This document shows, in pieces, positions 36,341-45,567 of a stretch of 64,000 nt of DNA; positions within the stretch are counted from its first letter, which is position 1; each line of letters starts with the position of its first letter. The position numbers and the translations under genes are program-made. The notes below the pieces were generated by a model. It had not been told where the DNA came from. It worked only from the letters and a program-made list of their open reading frames with translations, and ran no database searches. The DNA comes from Yeosuana aromativorans (GTDB taxonomy: Bacteria > Bacteroidota > Bacteroidia > Flavobacteriales > Flavobacteriaceae), in the NCBI RefSeq assembly GCF_014646655.1, contig NZ_BMNR01000006.1, positions 62,001 through 126,000 on the forward strand. Direction: 5' to 3'.

Positions 36341-38049
36341 ATATAGTTGCAAAAGTTGTTTCTTCACAAAAGACACGCAGTTTATTTTTAATTCTAGTGC
36401 CAATAACTCTTATTATCTCTATTAAATGTAATAGTTTTCTAATAATTGCTTTAATTTTTTTATTTGCAAGAGATATAATTTATAATTTTGAAAAGGGCTA
36501 TAAAAAAAACAAGAAATTATTTCTCCCACCTTTACTTTATGTTTTAAGTGTGCTTCTGGGTTATTTCATTGACCTTTTCTATAACACAAATTCTATAAAG
36601 ACAATTGAAAGACTTTTACCATTTATTGTTTTCCCTTTAATTTTTTTCTTAAGAGCTGATAATAAATTCAAATTTTTTGATATAATTAGAACCGTAAGCT
36701 TTGTCATAACTTGTTTAAACGTGTTATTAATTTTATTCGCAAGTTATTCTACTGTTTTAAACATCTCCAAGAATCAATTTTTAGACGAATCTTGGATTAA
36801 ATCAAGGGTTAAGGTAATTATTGACCCTAATCAAAAGAATCCAATAAATAAAAAAGGAGTTGCAAAACTTATAGAAAGTTCTGATTATGGGTCGCATGAT
36901 TTAGTTTATAAGTTGAATACAGAGGTGGTAAAAGACACAAATTATATACGAAGTATCTTTATAAAAAAAGCAGAACGAGAATGGGTACTCATAAGGCAAT
37001 ATGATGGAATCAGCCATAAAGGTATTTGGTTTAATGTTTCTAAAGGATGTATAGGGAAAAAGCAGGATGGTTTAATAGGGAAAATAGAAAAAGCTGAGAA
37101 TGGATGGTTTAAGTGTACAGTAATAAATAAAACAAGTAAATTAGCTAAAACAGAAAGATTACAGCTCACAATAGTAGATAAAGATGGTGGTTATAAATAT
37201 AAAGGTAATGGAAAAAGTGGTGTTTATATTTGGAAAGGATATCTAAATCAAGGAAATACTATAAAAAACAATCTATCACCCTACAATAATTTTTCTTCAA
37301 AAGAATTTTTCAGAGAAAACCTTTTAAAACCATTAGATATACATCCCACTTATTATTCAGTTTATTTAATTACAGCAATTATCTTTTTTATCTTGGCGTT
37401 ATTTAAAAATTTCAAAAAAATAACCTTGGGACTTGTAATATTCAATACATTAATTTTAATATTAATTTCTTCAAAAGGAGCTTTATTATCTTTCTTTTTA
37501 ATTGTAATCTTTTTAGGATTAATTAATTTCAAGAACCAAAAATCACATTTTTATTTCATTTTACTTATTTTTTTCCTTGCCGCTGGATCATTGATTATGA
37601 TACCAAGAGTGTCTGAGAGGATAGATCAATCAATAGATACAGTAGTATTAAACAAAAACAAAAACTTAAGTACTTCAAAAAGATTGATTGTTTGGAAATC
37701 CATATTAAATTTTGACTCTAAATATTTAATTTTTGGAAAAGGAAATGTTGAAGGTGAGAAATTAATTAAAAATAAAACAAGTTTAAAATTGAACGCTCAC
37801 AATCAATATTTACAAGCTTTAATAAGTAGTGGTGTTTTAGGGCTATGCCTGCTGTTATTTTATTTGTTTTCTCCATTACTTTTTATAAATGATTTTAAGA
37901 ATGAACTTAGTATTTTTACTATCTGTTTGGTTATCCTTTTTTCAGTAAATTTTATGTTTGAAAGCATGTTAAATAGACAGTGGGGGATTGTTTATATGTC
38001 CTATTTATATTCCATGATTATTTTTGAATTAAAAAAATCTAAATTTTGA
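36337..38049 (+). CDS. O-antigen ligase-like protein with inserted beta-sandwich domain
   Basis: Polytopic membrane protein of 570 aa of the WaaL/Wzy type. About five hydrophobic segments lie before residue 145 and about six after residue 335. The O-antigen ligase family motif region is around ISSKGALLSFFLIV and, later, NAHNQYLQALISSGVLGL. Between them lies about 170 residues of soluble sequence (roughly 150-320). In it FIKKAEREWVLIRQYDG, GIWFNVSKGCIG, NGWFKCTVIN and GKSGVYIWKGYLNQG follow the pattern of jelly-roll sugar-binding domains on phage tail proteins. Such a domain would face the periplasm. The insert makes the protein longer than the usual 400-450 aa. It may be the ligase, with the EpsG-like protein the polymerase. 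Confidence 0.78.
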   Translation: MNIVAKVVSSQKTRSLFLILVPITLIISIKCNSFLIIALIFLFARDIIYNFEKGYKKNKKLFLPPLLYVLSVLLGYFIDLFYNTNSIKTIERLLPFIVFPLIFFLRADNKFKFFDIIRTVSFVITCLNVLLILFASYSTVLNISKNQFLDESWIKSRVKVIIDPNQKNPINKKGVAKLIESSDYGSHDLVYKLNTEVVKDTNYIRSIFIKKAEREWVLIRQYDGISHKGIWFNVSKGCIGKKQDGLIGKIEKAENGWFKCTVINKTSKLAKTERLQLTIVDKDGGYKYKGNGKSGVYIWKGYLNQGNTIKNNLSPYNNFSSKEFFRENLLKPLDIHPTYYSVYLITAIIFFILALFKNFKKITLGLVIFNTLILILISSKGALLSFFLIVIFLGLINFKNQKSHFYFILLIFFLAAGSLIMIPRVSERIDQSIDTVVLNKNKNLSTSKRLIVWKSILNFDSKYLIFGKGNVEGEKLIKNKTSLKLNAHNQYLQALISSGVLGLCLLLFYLFSPLLFINDFKNELSIFTICLVILFSVNFMFESMLNRQWGIVYMSYLYSMIIFELKKSKF

Positions 38050-38822
38050 AAGAAAAAGTTTCCATAATTACCCCCGTTTATAATTCAGAAACACATATTT
38101 TAGATTGTATTGTCTCCGTCATAAACCAATCTTATACAAATTGGGAACACATCATAATAGATGATTTTTCATCAGATAATTCTGTTTCATTGGTTCAAAA
38201 AATTAAAGACACTGATGAAAGAATAAAACTAATTAGACTAGACAAAAATTCAGGAGCTGGTTTTGCCAGAAATATAGGCATAAAAAAGGCCAAAGGAAGA
38301 TATATTGCTTTTTTAGATGCCGATGATTATTGGCATAAAGAAAAATTAGAAAAGCAAATTTATTTTATGTTAGAAAACAAATATTCTCTGTCGTTCACAG
38401 CATACTATGAATTTGACAATAATGATGGAAAAATAAATACGTTGGTAAATTGCCCTGAAAAAGTCAATTATAATATGTTATTAATGAATGGGGGATTTAT
38501 GGGGTGTCTAACAGTAATGTACGACACCAAATTTTTTGGAAAAAGATATATGCCAGAAATAAGAAAGAGACAAGATTGGGCGTTATGGCTAAAAATGCTC
38601 AAGGAGGGAAGTTATGCCTATGGGATAAATGAGCCCTTAGCATATTATAGAAAAGGGAATACGTCTTTGAGTAAAAGTAAAATAAAACTAGTAAAACATA
38701 ACTTTATGGTATATAGGAAAGAATTAAAAATGTCTTTCATTAAATCAGTTTATAGGATGTTTTTATTTTTGTTTTATCATTTTTTCTTCAAACAACAGTG
38801 GAAAGAATCAATAAAAACTTAA
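38046..38822 (+). CDS. Glycosyltransferase family 2
   Basis: GT-A fold enzyme of 258 aa with VSIITPVYNSETHILDC at residues 4-20, HIIIDDFSSDNSV and YIAFLDADDYWHKEKLEKQ (DxD). MPEIRKRQDWALWLKMLKEG is characteristic of the WcaA/EpsE-like group. It starts with TTG inside the preceding stop (4-bp overlap), so it is translationally coupled. The donor sugar is unknown. Confidence 0.88.
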   Translation: MKEKVSIITPVYNSETHILDCIVSVINQSYTNWEHIIIDDFSSDNSVSLVQKIKDTDERIKLIRLDKNSGAGFARNIGIKKAKGRYIAFLDADDYWHKEKLEKQIYFMLENKYSLSFTAYYEFDNNDGKINTLVNCPEKVNYNMLLMNGGFMGCLTVMYDTKFFGKRYMPEIRKRQDWALWLKMLKEGSYAYGINEPLAYYRKGNTSLSKSKIKLVKHNFMVYRKELKMSFIKSVYRMFLFLFYHFFFKQQWKESIKT

Positions 38823-38888
38823 ATTACTTATAAATGTTTTGTTGTATTTATTTAGTAGCTTTGAACTAAAATAAATAAACAAAGAGAT

Positions 38889-40036
38889 TTGTCTTTATAT
38901 TATCCAATACTTTTTTTTGCAGGAGCTTATCTTCTTACATATTTCACTATACCAAAAATTATAGGATTAGTAGAATATAAAAACTTAATGGACAACCCAA
39001 ATAGCAGAAGCTCTCACAAGAGAAGAACCCCAACTCTTTTGGAGGAGTCGCTTTTTTTTATACATTAATTTTCGCTCTTTTTTTTCTTAGAATTTGGGCT
39101 AAACATGATGAATCTATTTATCTTGTACCAGGACTAACAATTCTTTTTATTGTTGGCCTGAAAGATGATTTGGTAGTTTTGTCACCTTTCTCAAAACTAG
39201 TTGCACAATTGATGGCTGTTTTATTTATTTTAAGCTGTGAGGGCTTTACCATACATTCTTTAAATGGCTTTATGGGTATTTATGATATACCTATTTATGT
39301 TTATTATTGTGTTGGGGCTTTTGTAATGATAACTATTATTAATGCATATAACTTAATAGATGGTATTGATGGGTTGGCTGGAATGGTTGGAATCATTATA
39401 CTTATAATTTATACAACAATATTTTACATGACAAAAGAATATTTTTTTGTTCTTTTATGCTTAACTTTAAATGGATGTTTAATTGCTTTTTTAAAATATA
39501 ATTTATCTACAACAAATGAAAAAATATTTATGGGTGACACAGGATCACTCATAGTTGGGTTTATTATTAGCATATTGACTCTTAAGTTTTTGGCATTATC
39601 TAAAGAGGACTATGACAGTCTTCCTTTTTTGATAGAAAATGTTCCTTTGATAGCCATTAGCATTTTAATAGTTCCGTTATTTGATACCGCAAGAGTCTTT
39701 ACAATTAGGTTGGCAAACAAAAAAAGTCCCTTTTCGCCAGACAGAAATCACACACATCATATATTAGTTGATTATTTTAAAATATCACACAAAAAAGCAA
39801 GTTATATCATTGGAGGTTTCAATTTAATTTTTGTATACCTTTTTATTATTTTAGGAAGTCAATCTTATAACTTTTGGCTTGCATCAACATTGGTTGTTAC
39901 AGTAATCCTTTTAGGATATCTTTTTAACAGATTCGACTATAGTTTTTCTAATATTAGAAGGAAAATTCTTTTCAGAAGAAAAGTTGACAATGTCAAAGAG
40001 AAAGGTAAGAAAATCATTAATAAAAAGACTGATTGA
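38889..40036 (+). pseudogene. WecA/MraY-like sugar-phosphate transferase, frameshifted
   Basis: Reading from TTG at 38889 gives LYYPILFFAGAYLL, LVEYKNLMDNPNSRSSHKRRTPT and then stops at about 39067. In the frame two bases on, [23 protein letters not shown] and the rest of a WecA-type protein continue to 40036. The SSHxxxxPTxGG motif should be unbroken, but between CCAACT and GGAGGA there are five bases (CTTTT) where three or six are needed. This is a one-base loss or a two-base (CT) gain at 39036-39040. A repaired protein would be about 380 aa, the WecA size. It may be a true mutation, phase variation at the T tract or a sequencing error. Confidence 0.75.
39170..40036 (+). CDS. Downstream open part of the frameshifted WecA/MraY-like transferase
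   Basis: The remaining open frame would give a 288-residue protein from TTG at 39170. It has about eight membrane segments, [29 protein letters not shown] (Asp-rich, the metal/catalytic loop) and [11 protein letters not shown] (the HIHH-type motif of the WecA group). The start cuts off the conserved DD pair of LKDDLV just upstream and the first two membrane helices, so it would lack part of the active site. It is unlikely to work unless the frame is restored. Confidence 0.6.
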   Translation: MVVLSPFSKLVAQLMAVLFILSCEGFTIHSLNGFMGIYDIPIYVYYCVGAFVMITIINAYNLIDGIDGLAGMVGIIILIIYTTIFYMTKEYFFVLLCLTLNGCLIAFLKYNLSTTNEKIFMGDTGSLIVGFIISILTLKFLALSKEDYDSLPFLIENVPLIAISILIVPLFDTARVFTIRLANKKSPFSPDRNHTHHILVDYFKISHKKASYIIGGFNLIFVYLFIILGSQSYNFWLASTLVVTVILLGYLFNRFDYSFSNIRRKILFRRKVDNVKEKGKKIINKKTD

Positions 40037-40104
40037 GATGCTTTTATTTCAACACACACAAAAATTTATTTAAGTTTCAAGAAATTAAAAAGTATTACAT
40101 TATA

Positions 40105-41502
40105 ATGAACATAAAAAACATCTGCTGCATAGGTGCAGGCTACGTAGGAGGACCCACTATGGCTGTTGTGGCTCAAAAGTGCCCACATATTAAGGTGACC
40201 ATTGTTGATATCAATGCATCTAGAATTGCGGCATGGAACAACCAAGATTTAAGTAAATTACCAGTTTTTGAACCAGGCCTAGATAAAATTGTAGGAGAAG
40301 CAAGAGGTAGAAATCTATTCTTTTCAACAGACATTGACCAAGCCATTGATGAAGCCGATATGATTTTTATGTCTGTAAACACACCCACCAAGACCTACGG
40401 TAAAGGAAAAGGAATGGCAGCCGATTTAAAATACATTGAACTATGTGCTCGCCAAATAGCCAGAGTGTCCAAAAGCGACAAAATAGTTGTTGAAAAATCG
40501 ACGTTACCAGTAAGAACGGCATCTGCCATCAAGAATATTTTGGAACACACGGGTAATGGTGTCAAGTTTCAAATTCTTTCAAACCCAGAGTTTTTGGCTG
40601 AAGGGACAGCGGTTCAGGATTTACTTAATCCAGATCGTGTGTTAATTGGTGGTGATACCACAGATGCTGGTCAAAAAGCCATTCAAGCCTTGGTGGATGT
40701 GTATGCCAATTGGGTTCCAAAAGAACGGATTTTAACAACAAATGTATGGTCGTCTGAGTTGTCAAAATTAACGGCCAATGCATTTTTGGCCCAACGTGTT
40801 TCCTCTATTAATGCGCTGTCTCAGCTTTGTGAAAAATCTGGAGCCGATGTTCACGAAGTGTCTAAAGCCATTGGTATGGATAGCCGCATCGGGTCTAAAT
40901 TTTTAAAAGCTTCAGTTGGTTTTGGTGGTTCCTGTTTTCAAAAAGATATCCTCAACTTGGTATATATTGCAAAAACCTATGGGTTAAATGAAGTGGCTGA
41001 CTATTGGGAGCAAGTTATCCTAATGAACGAACATCAAAAAAACCGGTTTTCCGATAACATCGTCACTACGTTGTACAATACGGTATCCGGAAAAAAGATT
41101 ACTTTCCTAGGGTGGGCGTTTAAGAAAGATACCAATGACACACGCGAATCGCCTGCTATACAGGTAGCTGATAATTTATTAAGTGAGCGGGCTCATATTT
41201 CAGTGTATGACCCTAAAGTGGTTGAAGAACGCATTTATGCCGATTTAGATTATTTAAACACGCGCAGTTCCGAAGAAAATAGAGCATTGTTACAAGTTAG
41301 TAACGACCCTTATACGGCTAGTAAGGCATCCCATGCCATTGCTGTTTTAACAGAGTGGGACGAGTTTAAAACTTACGATTGGCAAAAAATTTATGATCAG
41401 ATGCAAAAACCAGCATTTGTTTTTGATGGTCGAGGTATTTTAGACACCAAAGCTTTAGAAAAAATAGGGTTTGTGTGTTATAAGATAGGCAGTGGCTCTT
41501 AA
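40105..41502 (+). CDS. ugd: UDP-glucose 6-dehydrogenase
   Basis: Oxidises UDP-glucose to UDP-glucuronate. From the ATG at 40105 the protein is 465 aa. The longer open frame from 40033 adds 24 residues without homology and is unlikely. Motifs are [14 protein letters not shown] (NAD binding), [31 protein letters not shown] and [17 protein letters not shown] with the catalytic Cys. The size and SCFQKD form resemble eukaryotic-type UGDH more than the short bacterial Ugd. It feeds the next gene, a UDP-glucuronate decarboxylase. Confidence 0.94.
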   Translation: MNIKNICCIGAGYVGGPTMAVVAQKCPHIKVTIVDINASRIAAWNNQDLSKLPVFEPGLDKIVGEARGRNLFFSTDIDQAIDEADMIFMSVNTPTKTYGKGKGMAADLKYIELCARQIARVSKSDKIVVEKSTLPVRTASAIKNILEHTGNGVKFQILSNPEFLAEGTAVQDLLNPDRVLIGGDTTDAGQKAIQALVDVYANWVPKERILTTNVWSSELSKLTANAFLAQRVSSINALSQLCEKSGADVHEVSKAIGMDSRIGSKFLKASVGFGGSCFQKDILNLVYIAKTYGLNEVADYWEQVILMNEHQKNRFSDNIVTTLYNTVSGKKITFLGWAFKKDTNDTRESPAIQVADNLLSERAHISVYDPKVVEERIYADLDYLNTRSSEENRALLQVSNDPYTASKASHAIAVLTEWDEFKTYDWQKIYDQMQKPAFVFDGRGILDTKALEKIGFVCYKIGSGS

Positions 41503-41599
41503 TGTTATTTTGAGAGATATTAAAAATCTTAGAGCGCATACCGTTATGAACTTTTAAATGTTTATCCGAAAGAAGAGACAACTTTTGAAGTTATTCCAT

Positions 41600-41607
41600 T
41601 AAATTTG
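41600..41607 (+). promoter_or_regulatory. Promoter -7 box before uxs
   Basis: TAAATTTG fits TAnnTTTG, 38 bp before the TTG start at 41645. It suggests a second transcription unit inside the locus. Confidence 0.4.
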
Positions 41608-41644
41608 TTCTATTAACAACATTCATATTTAAAAAAGGAAACTA

Positions 41645-42631
41645 TTGAAAAAGGTTCTGATTACTGGTGCTGCAGGATTTTTAGGATCGCATCTGTGTGA
41701 TAAGTTTATCAAGGAAGGCTTTTATGTGATTGGCATGGATAACTTTATTACGGGCGATAAAAAAAATTTAGAGCACTTAGAAAGCCATCCCAACTTTGAG
41801 TTTATTGAACACGATGTTACTGAGTTTATTTCCATTGACGGCCCACTAGACTATATCTTACACTTTGCTTCACCAGCAAGCCCTATTGATTATTTAAAAA
41901 TCCCGATACAAACCTTAAAAGTAGGTTCTTTAGGTACCCATAATTTATTGGGTTTAGCAAAAGCTAAAAAAGCACGAATTTTGATTGCTTCCACATCTGA
42001 AGTGTATGGAGACCCGCTCGTTCACCCGCAATCTGAAGACTATTATGGCAATGTAAATACGATAGGACCAAGAGGCGTATACGATGAAGCTAAACGGTTT
42101 CAAGAAGCTATTACCATGGCCTATCACAGATTTCATGGGTTAGAAACTCGCATTGTCCGAATATTTAATACGTATGGTCCAAGAATGCGCCTTAATGATG
42201 GGCGTGTTATTCCGGCATTTATGGGACAAGTTTTACGAGGAGAGGATTTAACTATATTTGGAGATGGCTCTCAGACAAGGTCTTTTTGCTATGTGGATGA
42301 CCAAGTGGAAGGTATTTATCGTTTATTATTAAGTGATTATCTGTATCCTGTTAATATTGGTAATCCACACGAGATAACCATTAAAGAGTTCGCTGAGGAA
42401 ATCATTGAACTCACAGGAACGGACCAAAAAATAGTGTACAAAGAGCTTCCTCAAGATGATCCGTTACAGCGCCAACCAGACATCACATTAGCTAAAAAAT
42501 TATTAAATTGGGAACCAAAAGTCGATAGAAAACAAGGGATGACAATAACTTTTAATTATTTTAAAACCCTTTCAAAGGAAGAGTTGTTTAAGAGCGAACA
42601 TAAAGACTTTACTAGCTACATTAATAAATAG
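41645..42631 (+). CDS. uxs: UDP-glucuronate decarboxylase (UDP-xylose synthase)
   Basis: A 328-residue short-chain dehydrogenase fold. [19 protein letters not shown] opens the protein. [22 protein letters not shown] and [14 protein letters not shown] are diagnostic of UXS, and [12 protein letters not shown] gives Yxxx[10 protein letters not shown]-type text appears as [14 protein letters not shown]. It starts with TTG; the next Met is well inside the Rossmann motif. With ugd it predicts UDP-xylose supply. A plain UDP-GlcA epimerase is less likely given the motifs. Confidence 0.88.
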   Translation: MKKVLITGAAGFLGSHLCDKFIKEGFYVIGMDNFITGDKKNLEHLESHPNFEFIEHDVTEFISIDGPLDYILHFASPASPIDYLKIPIQTLKVGSLGTHNLLGLAKAKKARILIASTSEVYGDPLVHPQSEDYYGNVNTIGPRGVYDEAKRFQEAITMAYHRFHGLETRIVRIFNTYGPRMRLNDGRVIPAFMGQVLRGEDLTIFGDGSQTRSFCYVDDQVEGIYRLLLSDYLYPVNIGNPHEITIKEFAEEIIELTGTDQKIVYKELPQDDPLQRQPDITLAKKLLNWEPKVDRKQGMTITFNYFKTLSKEELFKSEHKDFTSYINK

Positions 42632-42634
42632 CTT

Positions 42635-44044
42635 ATGGGTTATATTCGAGGAAGATATTCTTGGGTATTAAGGCCATTATTAATATTATTTGACATAATA
42701 TTGATAAATATTTTAGCCTATTATTTGTTAAATTTTAATGAAGAAAACTTATATTTCTTTTCTCTTAATTTTTTTAACAATAAATATCTTCTGTTTTTTC
42801 TTTATTCTTTTGTTTTTTGGTTATTATCAGCTGAACTTTTAACTTTCTATAAAGTTTATAGATATACTTCTCCATTAAATATACTGTCTCTTTTATTAAA
42901 GCAATTACTTGTTTTTGGCCTAATTGTGTTTGCTTTTATAGGCCTATTTAGAAGTATTAATATACCAGCGATTTCTACTTTAAAATATTTGCTGTATTTA
43001 TTTATTGTAATAGGTCTTATAAAATTTTTAAGTTTTTATTTATTGAAAAACTATCGCTTGTATTTAAATGGAAATTTAAGAAATGTTATTATAGTAGGAA
43101 GTGGGAAGACCATTGATGAAATCAAAGAAATGTTTACAAAAAAGAAGGAGCTTGGCTATAACTTAAAGGGCGTTTTCAGTAATTCAGGGAATGAAAATAT
43201 TACAGGGACAATACCAGACAGTTTTATCTATTTAGAAACTCAACAAAATATTGATGAGATTTATTGCGCAATAGACGAATTATCAGAAAAGGAAGTCAAT
43301 GATTATGTTAAATATGCTAATTTGCACCATTGCAATATTAAGTTTGTGCCAAAAGAACTAACACTTTATAACAGAAGATTTCATACGGATTACTATAATT
43401 ATGTTCCTGTTTTATCTATACAAGATGTTGAGTTGAACAATGAGTTAAATAAAATTGTTAAAAGAAGTTTTGATATTATTTTTTCCTTATTTGTCTTGAT
43501 TTTTGTATTCTCATGGCTTTCAATAATTTTATTTGTTTTGATTAAACTAGAATCTAAGGGACCAATATTTTACAAGCATAAAAGAAATGGAATTAACTAC
43601 AAAGAGTTCTATTGCTATAAATTTAGATCCTTGACTACAACAAAAGAGGTAAAAGGAACATATGTTACAAAGGAAGATAATAGATTAACCCGTATTGGTC
43701 GATTTTTACGAAGAACCAATTTAGATGAATTACCTCAATTTATTAATGTATTAATGGGAGATATGAGCGTTGTAGGGCCAAGACCTCATATGCTTTCATA
43801 TACTGAAGATTATTCAAAAAAAATCGATAAATACAATTTTATTTTTAGACATCATGTTAAGCCTGGAATAACAGGCCTTGCACAAATAAAAGGATATAGA
43901 GGAGAGATAGAGACAGATAAAGATATCATTAACAGAGTAAAATATGATATTTTTTATATCGAAAACTGGTCTTTGCTCTTAGATATAAAAATAGTTGTTC
44001 AAACATTCATAAACGCCCTTAAGGGAGAAGAGAAGGCATATTAG
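42635..44044 (+). CDS. Polyprenyl glycosylphosphotransferase, initiating
   Basis: Bacterial sugar transferase of the WbaP/WcaJ type, 469 aa. Four or five hydrophobic segments lie in the first 145 residues, then a cytoplasmic CoA-binding-like domain, another hydrophobic helix (about 285-305) and the catalytic domain. The latter contains SFDIIFSLFVLIF, IFYKHKRNG, CYKFRSL, LRRTNLDELPQFINVLMGDMSVVGPRPH (in two overlapping parts) and PGITGLAQIKGYRG. It transfers a sugar-phosphate to undecaprenyl phosphate to begin the repeat unit. It is the only intact initiating transferase found in this window. Confidence 0.92.
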   Translation: MGYIRGRYSWVLRPLLILFDIILINILAYYLLNFNEENLYFFSLNFFNNKYLLFFLYSFVFWLLSAELLTFYKVYRYTSPLNILSLLLKQLLVFGLIVFAFIGLFRSINIPAISTLKYLLYLFIVIGLIKFLSFYLLKNYRLYLNGNLRNVIIVGSGKTIDEIKEMFTKKKELGYNLKGVFSNSGNENITGTIPDSFIYLETQQNIDEIYCAIDELSEKEVNDYVKYANLHHCNIKFVPKELTLYNRRFHTDYYNYVPVLSIQDVELNNELNKIVKRSFDIIFSLFVLIFVFSWLSIILFVLIKLESKGPIFYKHKRNGINYKEFYCYKFRSLTTTKEVKGTYVTKEDNRLTRIGRFLRRTNLDELPQFINVLMGDMSVVGPRPHMLSYTEDYSKKIDKYNFIFRHHVKPGITGLAQIKGYRGEIETDKDIINRVKYDIFYIENWSLLLDIKIVVQTFINALKGEEKAY

Positions 44045-44167
44045 CATATTGTAAAGTATCTTGTCTCAATAAACCAAAATGTTTATTCTTAAGCCTATTT
44101 TCTAGAGGCACAAATAAGATAATGCTAACCAAACATTATTTTTTTTAAAATCAAGGTAAATTAATAT

Positions 44168-45529
44168 CTACAAAAAAGATTTAAACTGTTTTAGTTTGCC
44201 GCTTTTTGAACGTTGTAAAAAGGCTTTTTTCTCAAAAACAATGGTAAGTCCTTTTTCAAGGTAGGTTTCCATTTCTGAAAGAATTCGTTTTGTGTTTTCA
44301 GAAGAAAGGGGCCTATCACTAGTATACTTAATTTTAAAGTTACTTTTTGTATGTTGCTCAATAATAAATTCTTTTACGTTCCCATCATCTTCAATAATGC
44401 TTTTTGTAATGTAGTAAAACGTAAGCCCAGCTGCTTTTTTTCCACTTGGCAAAATAGCTAAGTCATTAGTTCTTCCAATAAGGCTCTCTAAAAGAGGTTT
44501 TTTAAAAGTGCTCTTCTTTGAAAGAACAGCAAAATCACCAATATCGTATCGTATAAAAGGATGTGCTTTATTATATAACGAAGTAATTACAACACGCCCT
44601 TCTTCTCCATAGGGCAAAACACGATTATCGTCATCGAGTATTTCCACAAACAAATCATCTGAATTTATAACCCATTCATTTTTTTTGTTTTGAAATGCAA
44701 TAAACCCTAATTCCGCTGCACCATATTCATTAATTATTGGAATTCCAAATTGAGTTTCTAATAGTTCATTATCGATTTCAAAAAGCATTTCAGAAGTGAC
44801 TATGCAGTATTTTAATGATGGACAAACACGTTTTAAAATCACCTTTTCTTTCTTTAAAAATTTTGCAAATTGAACAATAGAGCTAGTATAGCCATTAATG
44901 TAATCAAACTTGGTTGTTTTAAATTTAGTCAGATTTTTATGAAGTTGTTTGTCACTTAAGTCAAAAACCGAAAACCGATAGCGGTTACCCAAAGTATCTT
45001 TAATTAGCTCTTTATAATAGCCTTTTTTATGCAATGGAATGCCATAAAACCGTGCTTGTTTAGAGGAGTTAAAATCAATATCTAACCAGCTGAACCTGTC
45101 TTGAATGACGGCCCAAGTCAACGCATGACAAAATTTGTCCTTTGCGAAAATAAATGGGTCTCCAGATGAACCAGAGGTTTTATGTATATGCACATTTTTA
45201 ATATGAAATCCTTCAGAAAGTCGGTTGGTTAAAGGTTGTTGCAAATCTCGCTTGGTCATTACGGGGATACTGTTCCAATCTTTTATGTTTTTACCTTTGG
45301 CAAAAGACTTGTAAAACGGATTGTATGTTAAATGATAATCAACAATATCCTGTTTTTGTTGATTGACATAAGTTTCAAAATCATTATCTCCAATCTTTTG
45401 AATAGATTTCAACGTCTTTTGAGCCTCTTTTATGGGAAATCCGTTAAGTTTTAAAGAAAGATCAAACAATTTCAAAATAATCAGTATTTTTTGTAAAGTA
45501 AATAAAAAATATTCGTGAATTCGAGGCAT
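44168..45529 (-). CDS. PaaK/CapK-like adenylate-forming enzyme
   Basis: A 453-residue protein of the phenylacetate-CoA ligase/CapK group. The adenylation motifs are KTSGSSGDPFIFAKD, INEYGAAELGFIA and HPFIRYDIGDFAVLS, with the carboxy end KSGKLKQFKSF holding the conserved Lys. Members are common in capsule loci and are thought to act on acyl groups or sugar modifications, but the substrate is unknown. It is convergent with the glycosylphosphotransferase gene and divergent from purD. The 123 bp before it (44045-44167) shows nothing clear. Confidence 0.75.
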   Translation of the reverse strand: MPRIHEYFLFTLQKILIILKLFDLSLKLNGFPIKEAQKTLKSIQKIGDNDFETYVNQQKQDIVDYHLTYNPFYKSFAKGKNIKDWNSIPVMTKRDLQQPLTNRLSEGFHIKNVHIHKTSGSSGDPFIFAKDKFCHALTWAVIQDRFSWLDIDFNSSKQARFYGIPLHKKGYYKELIKDTLGNRYRFSVFDLSDKQLHKNLTKFKTTKFDYINGYTSSIVQFAKFLKKEKVILKRVCPSLKYCIVTSEMLFEIDNELLETQFGIPIINEYGAAELGFIAFQNKKNEWVINSDDLFVEILDDDNRVLPYGEEGRVVITSLYNKAHPFIRYDIGDFAVLSKKSTFKKPLLESLIGRTNDLAILPSGKKAAGLTFYYITKSIIEDDGNVKEFIIEQHTKSNFKIKYTSDRPLSSENTKRILSEMETYLEKGLTIVFEKKAFLQRSKSGKLKQFKSFL

Positions 45530-45535
45530 TAATTT

Positions 45536-45543
45536 TATTTTTG
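45536..45543 (+). promoter_or_regulatory. Promoter -7 box for purD
   Basis: TATTTTTG fits TAnnTTTG, 24 bp before the purD ATG at 45568. Confidence 0.45.
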
Positions 45544-45567
45544 CTTTTCAAAAGAAAACACAACATA

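Noticed and set aside
36337-38049. Prophage remnant because of the phage-tail-like domain
   Set aside because: The domain is inside a membrane protein frame with ligase motifs on both sides, and no phage genes are near.
40033-40104. Upstream extension of ugd
   Set aside because: The 24 added residues have no relation to the family, and the NAD motif begins right after the Met at 40105.
24895-45529. Recent horizontal island with mobile ends
   Set aside because: No tRNA, direct-repeat ends, integrase or insertion sequence were seen. The A/T-rich middle fits normal variable polysaccharide genes.
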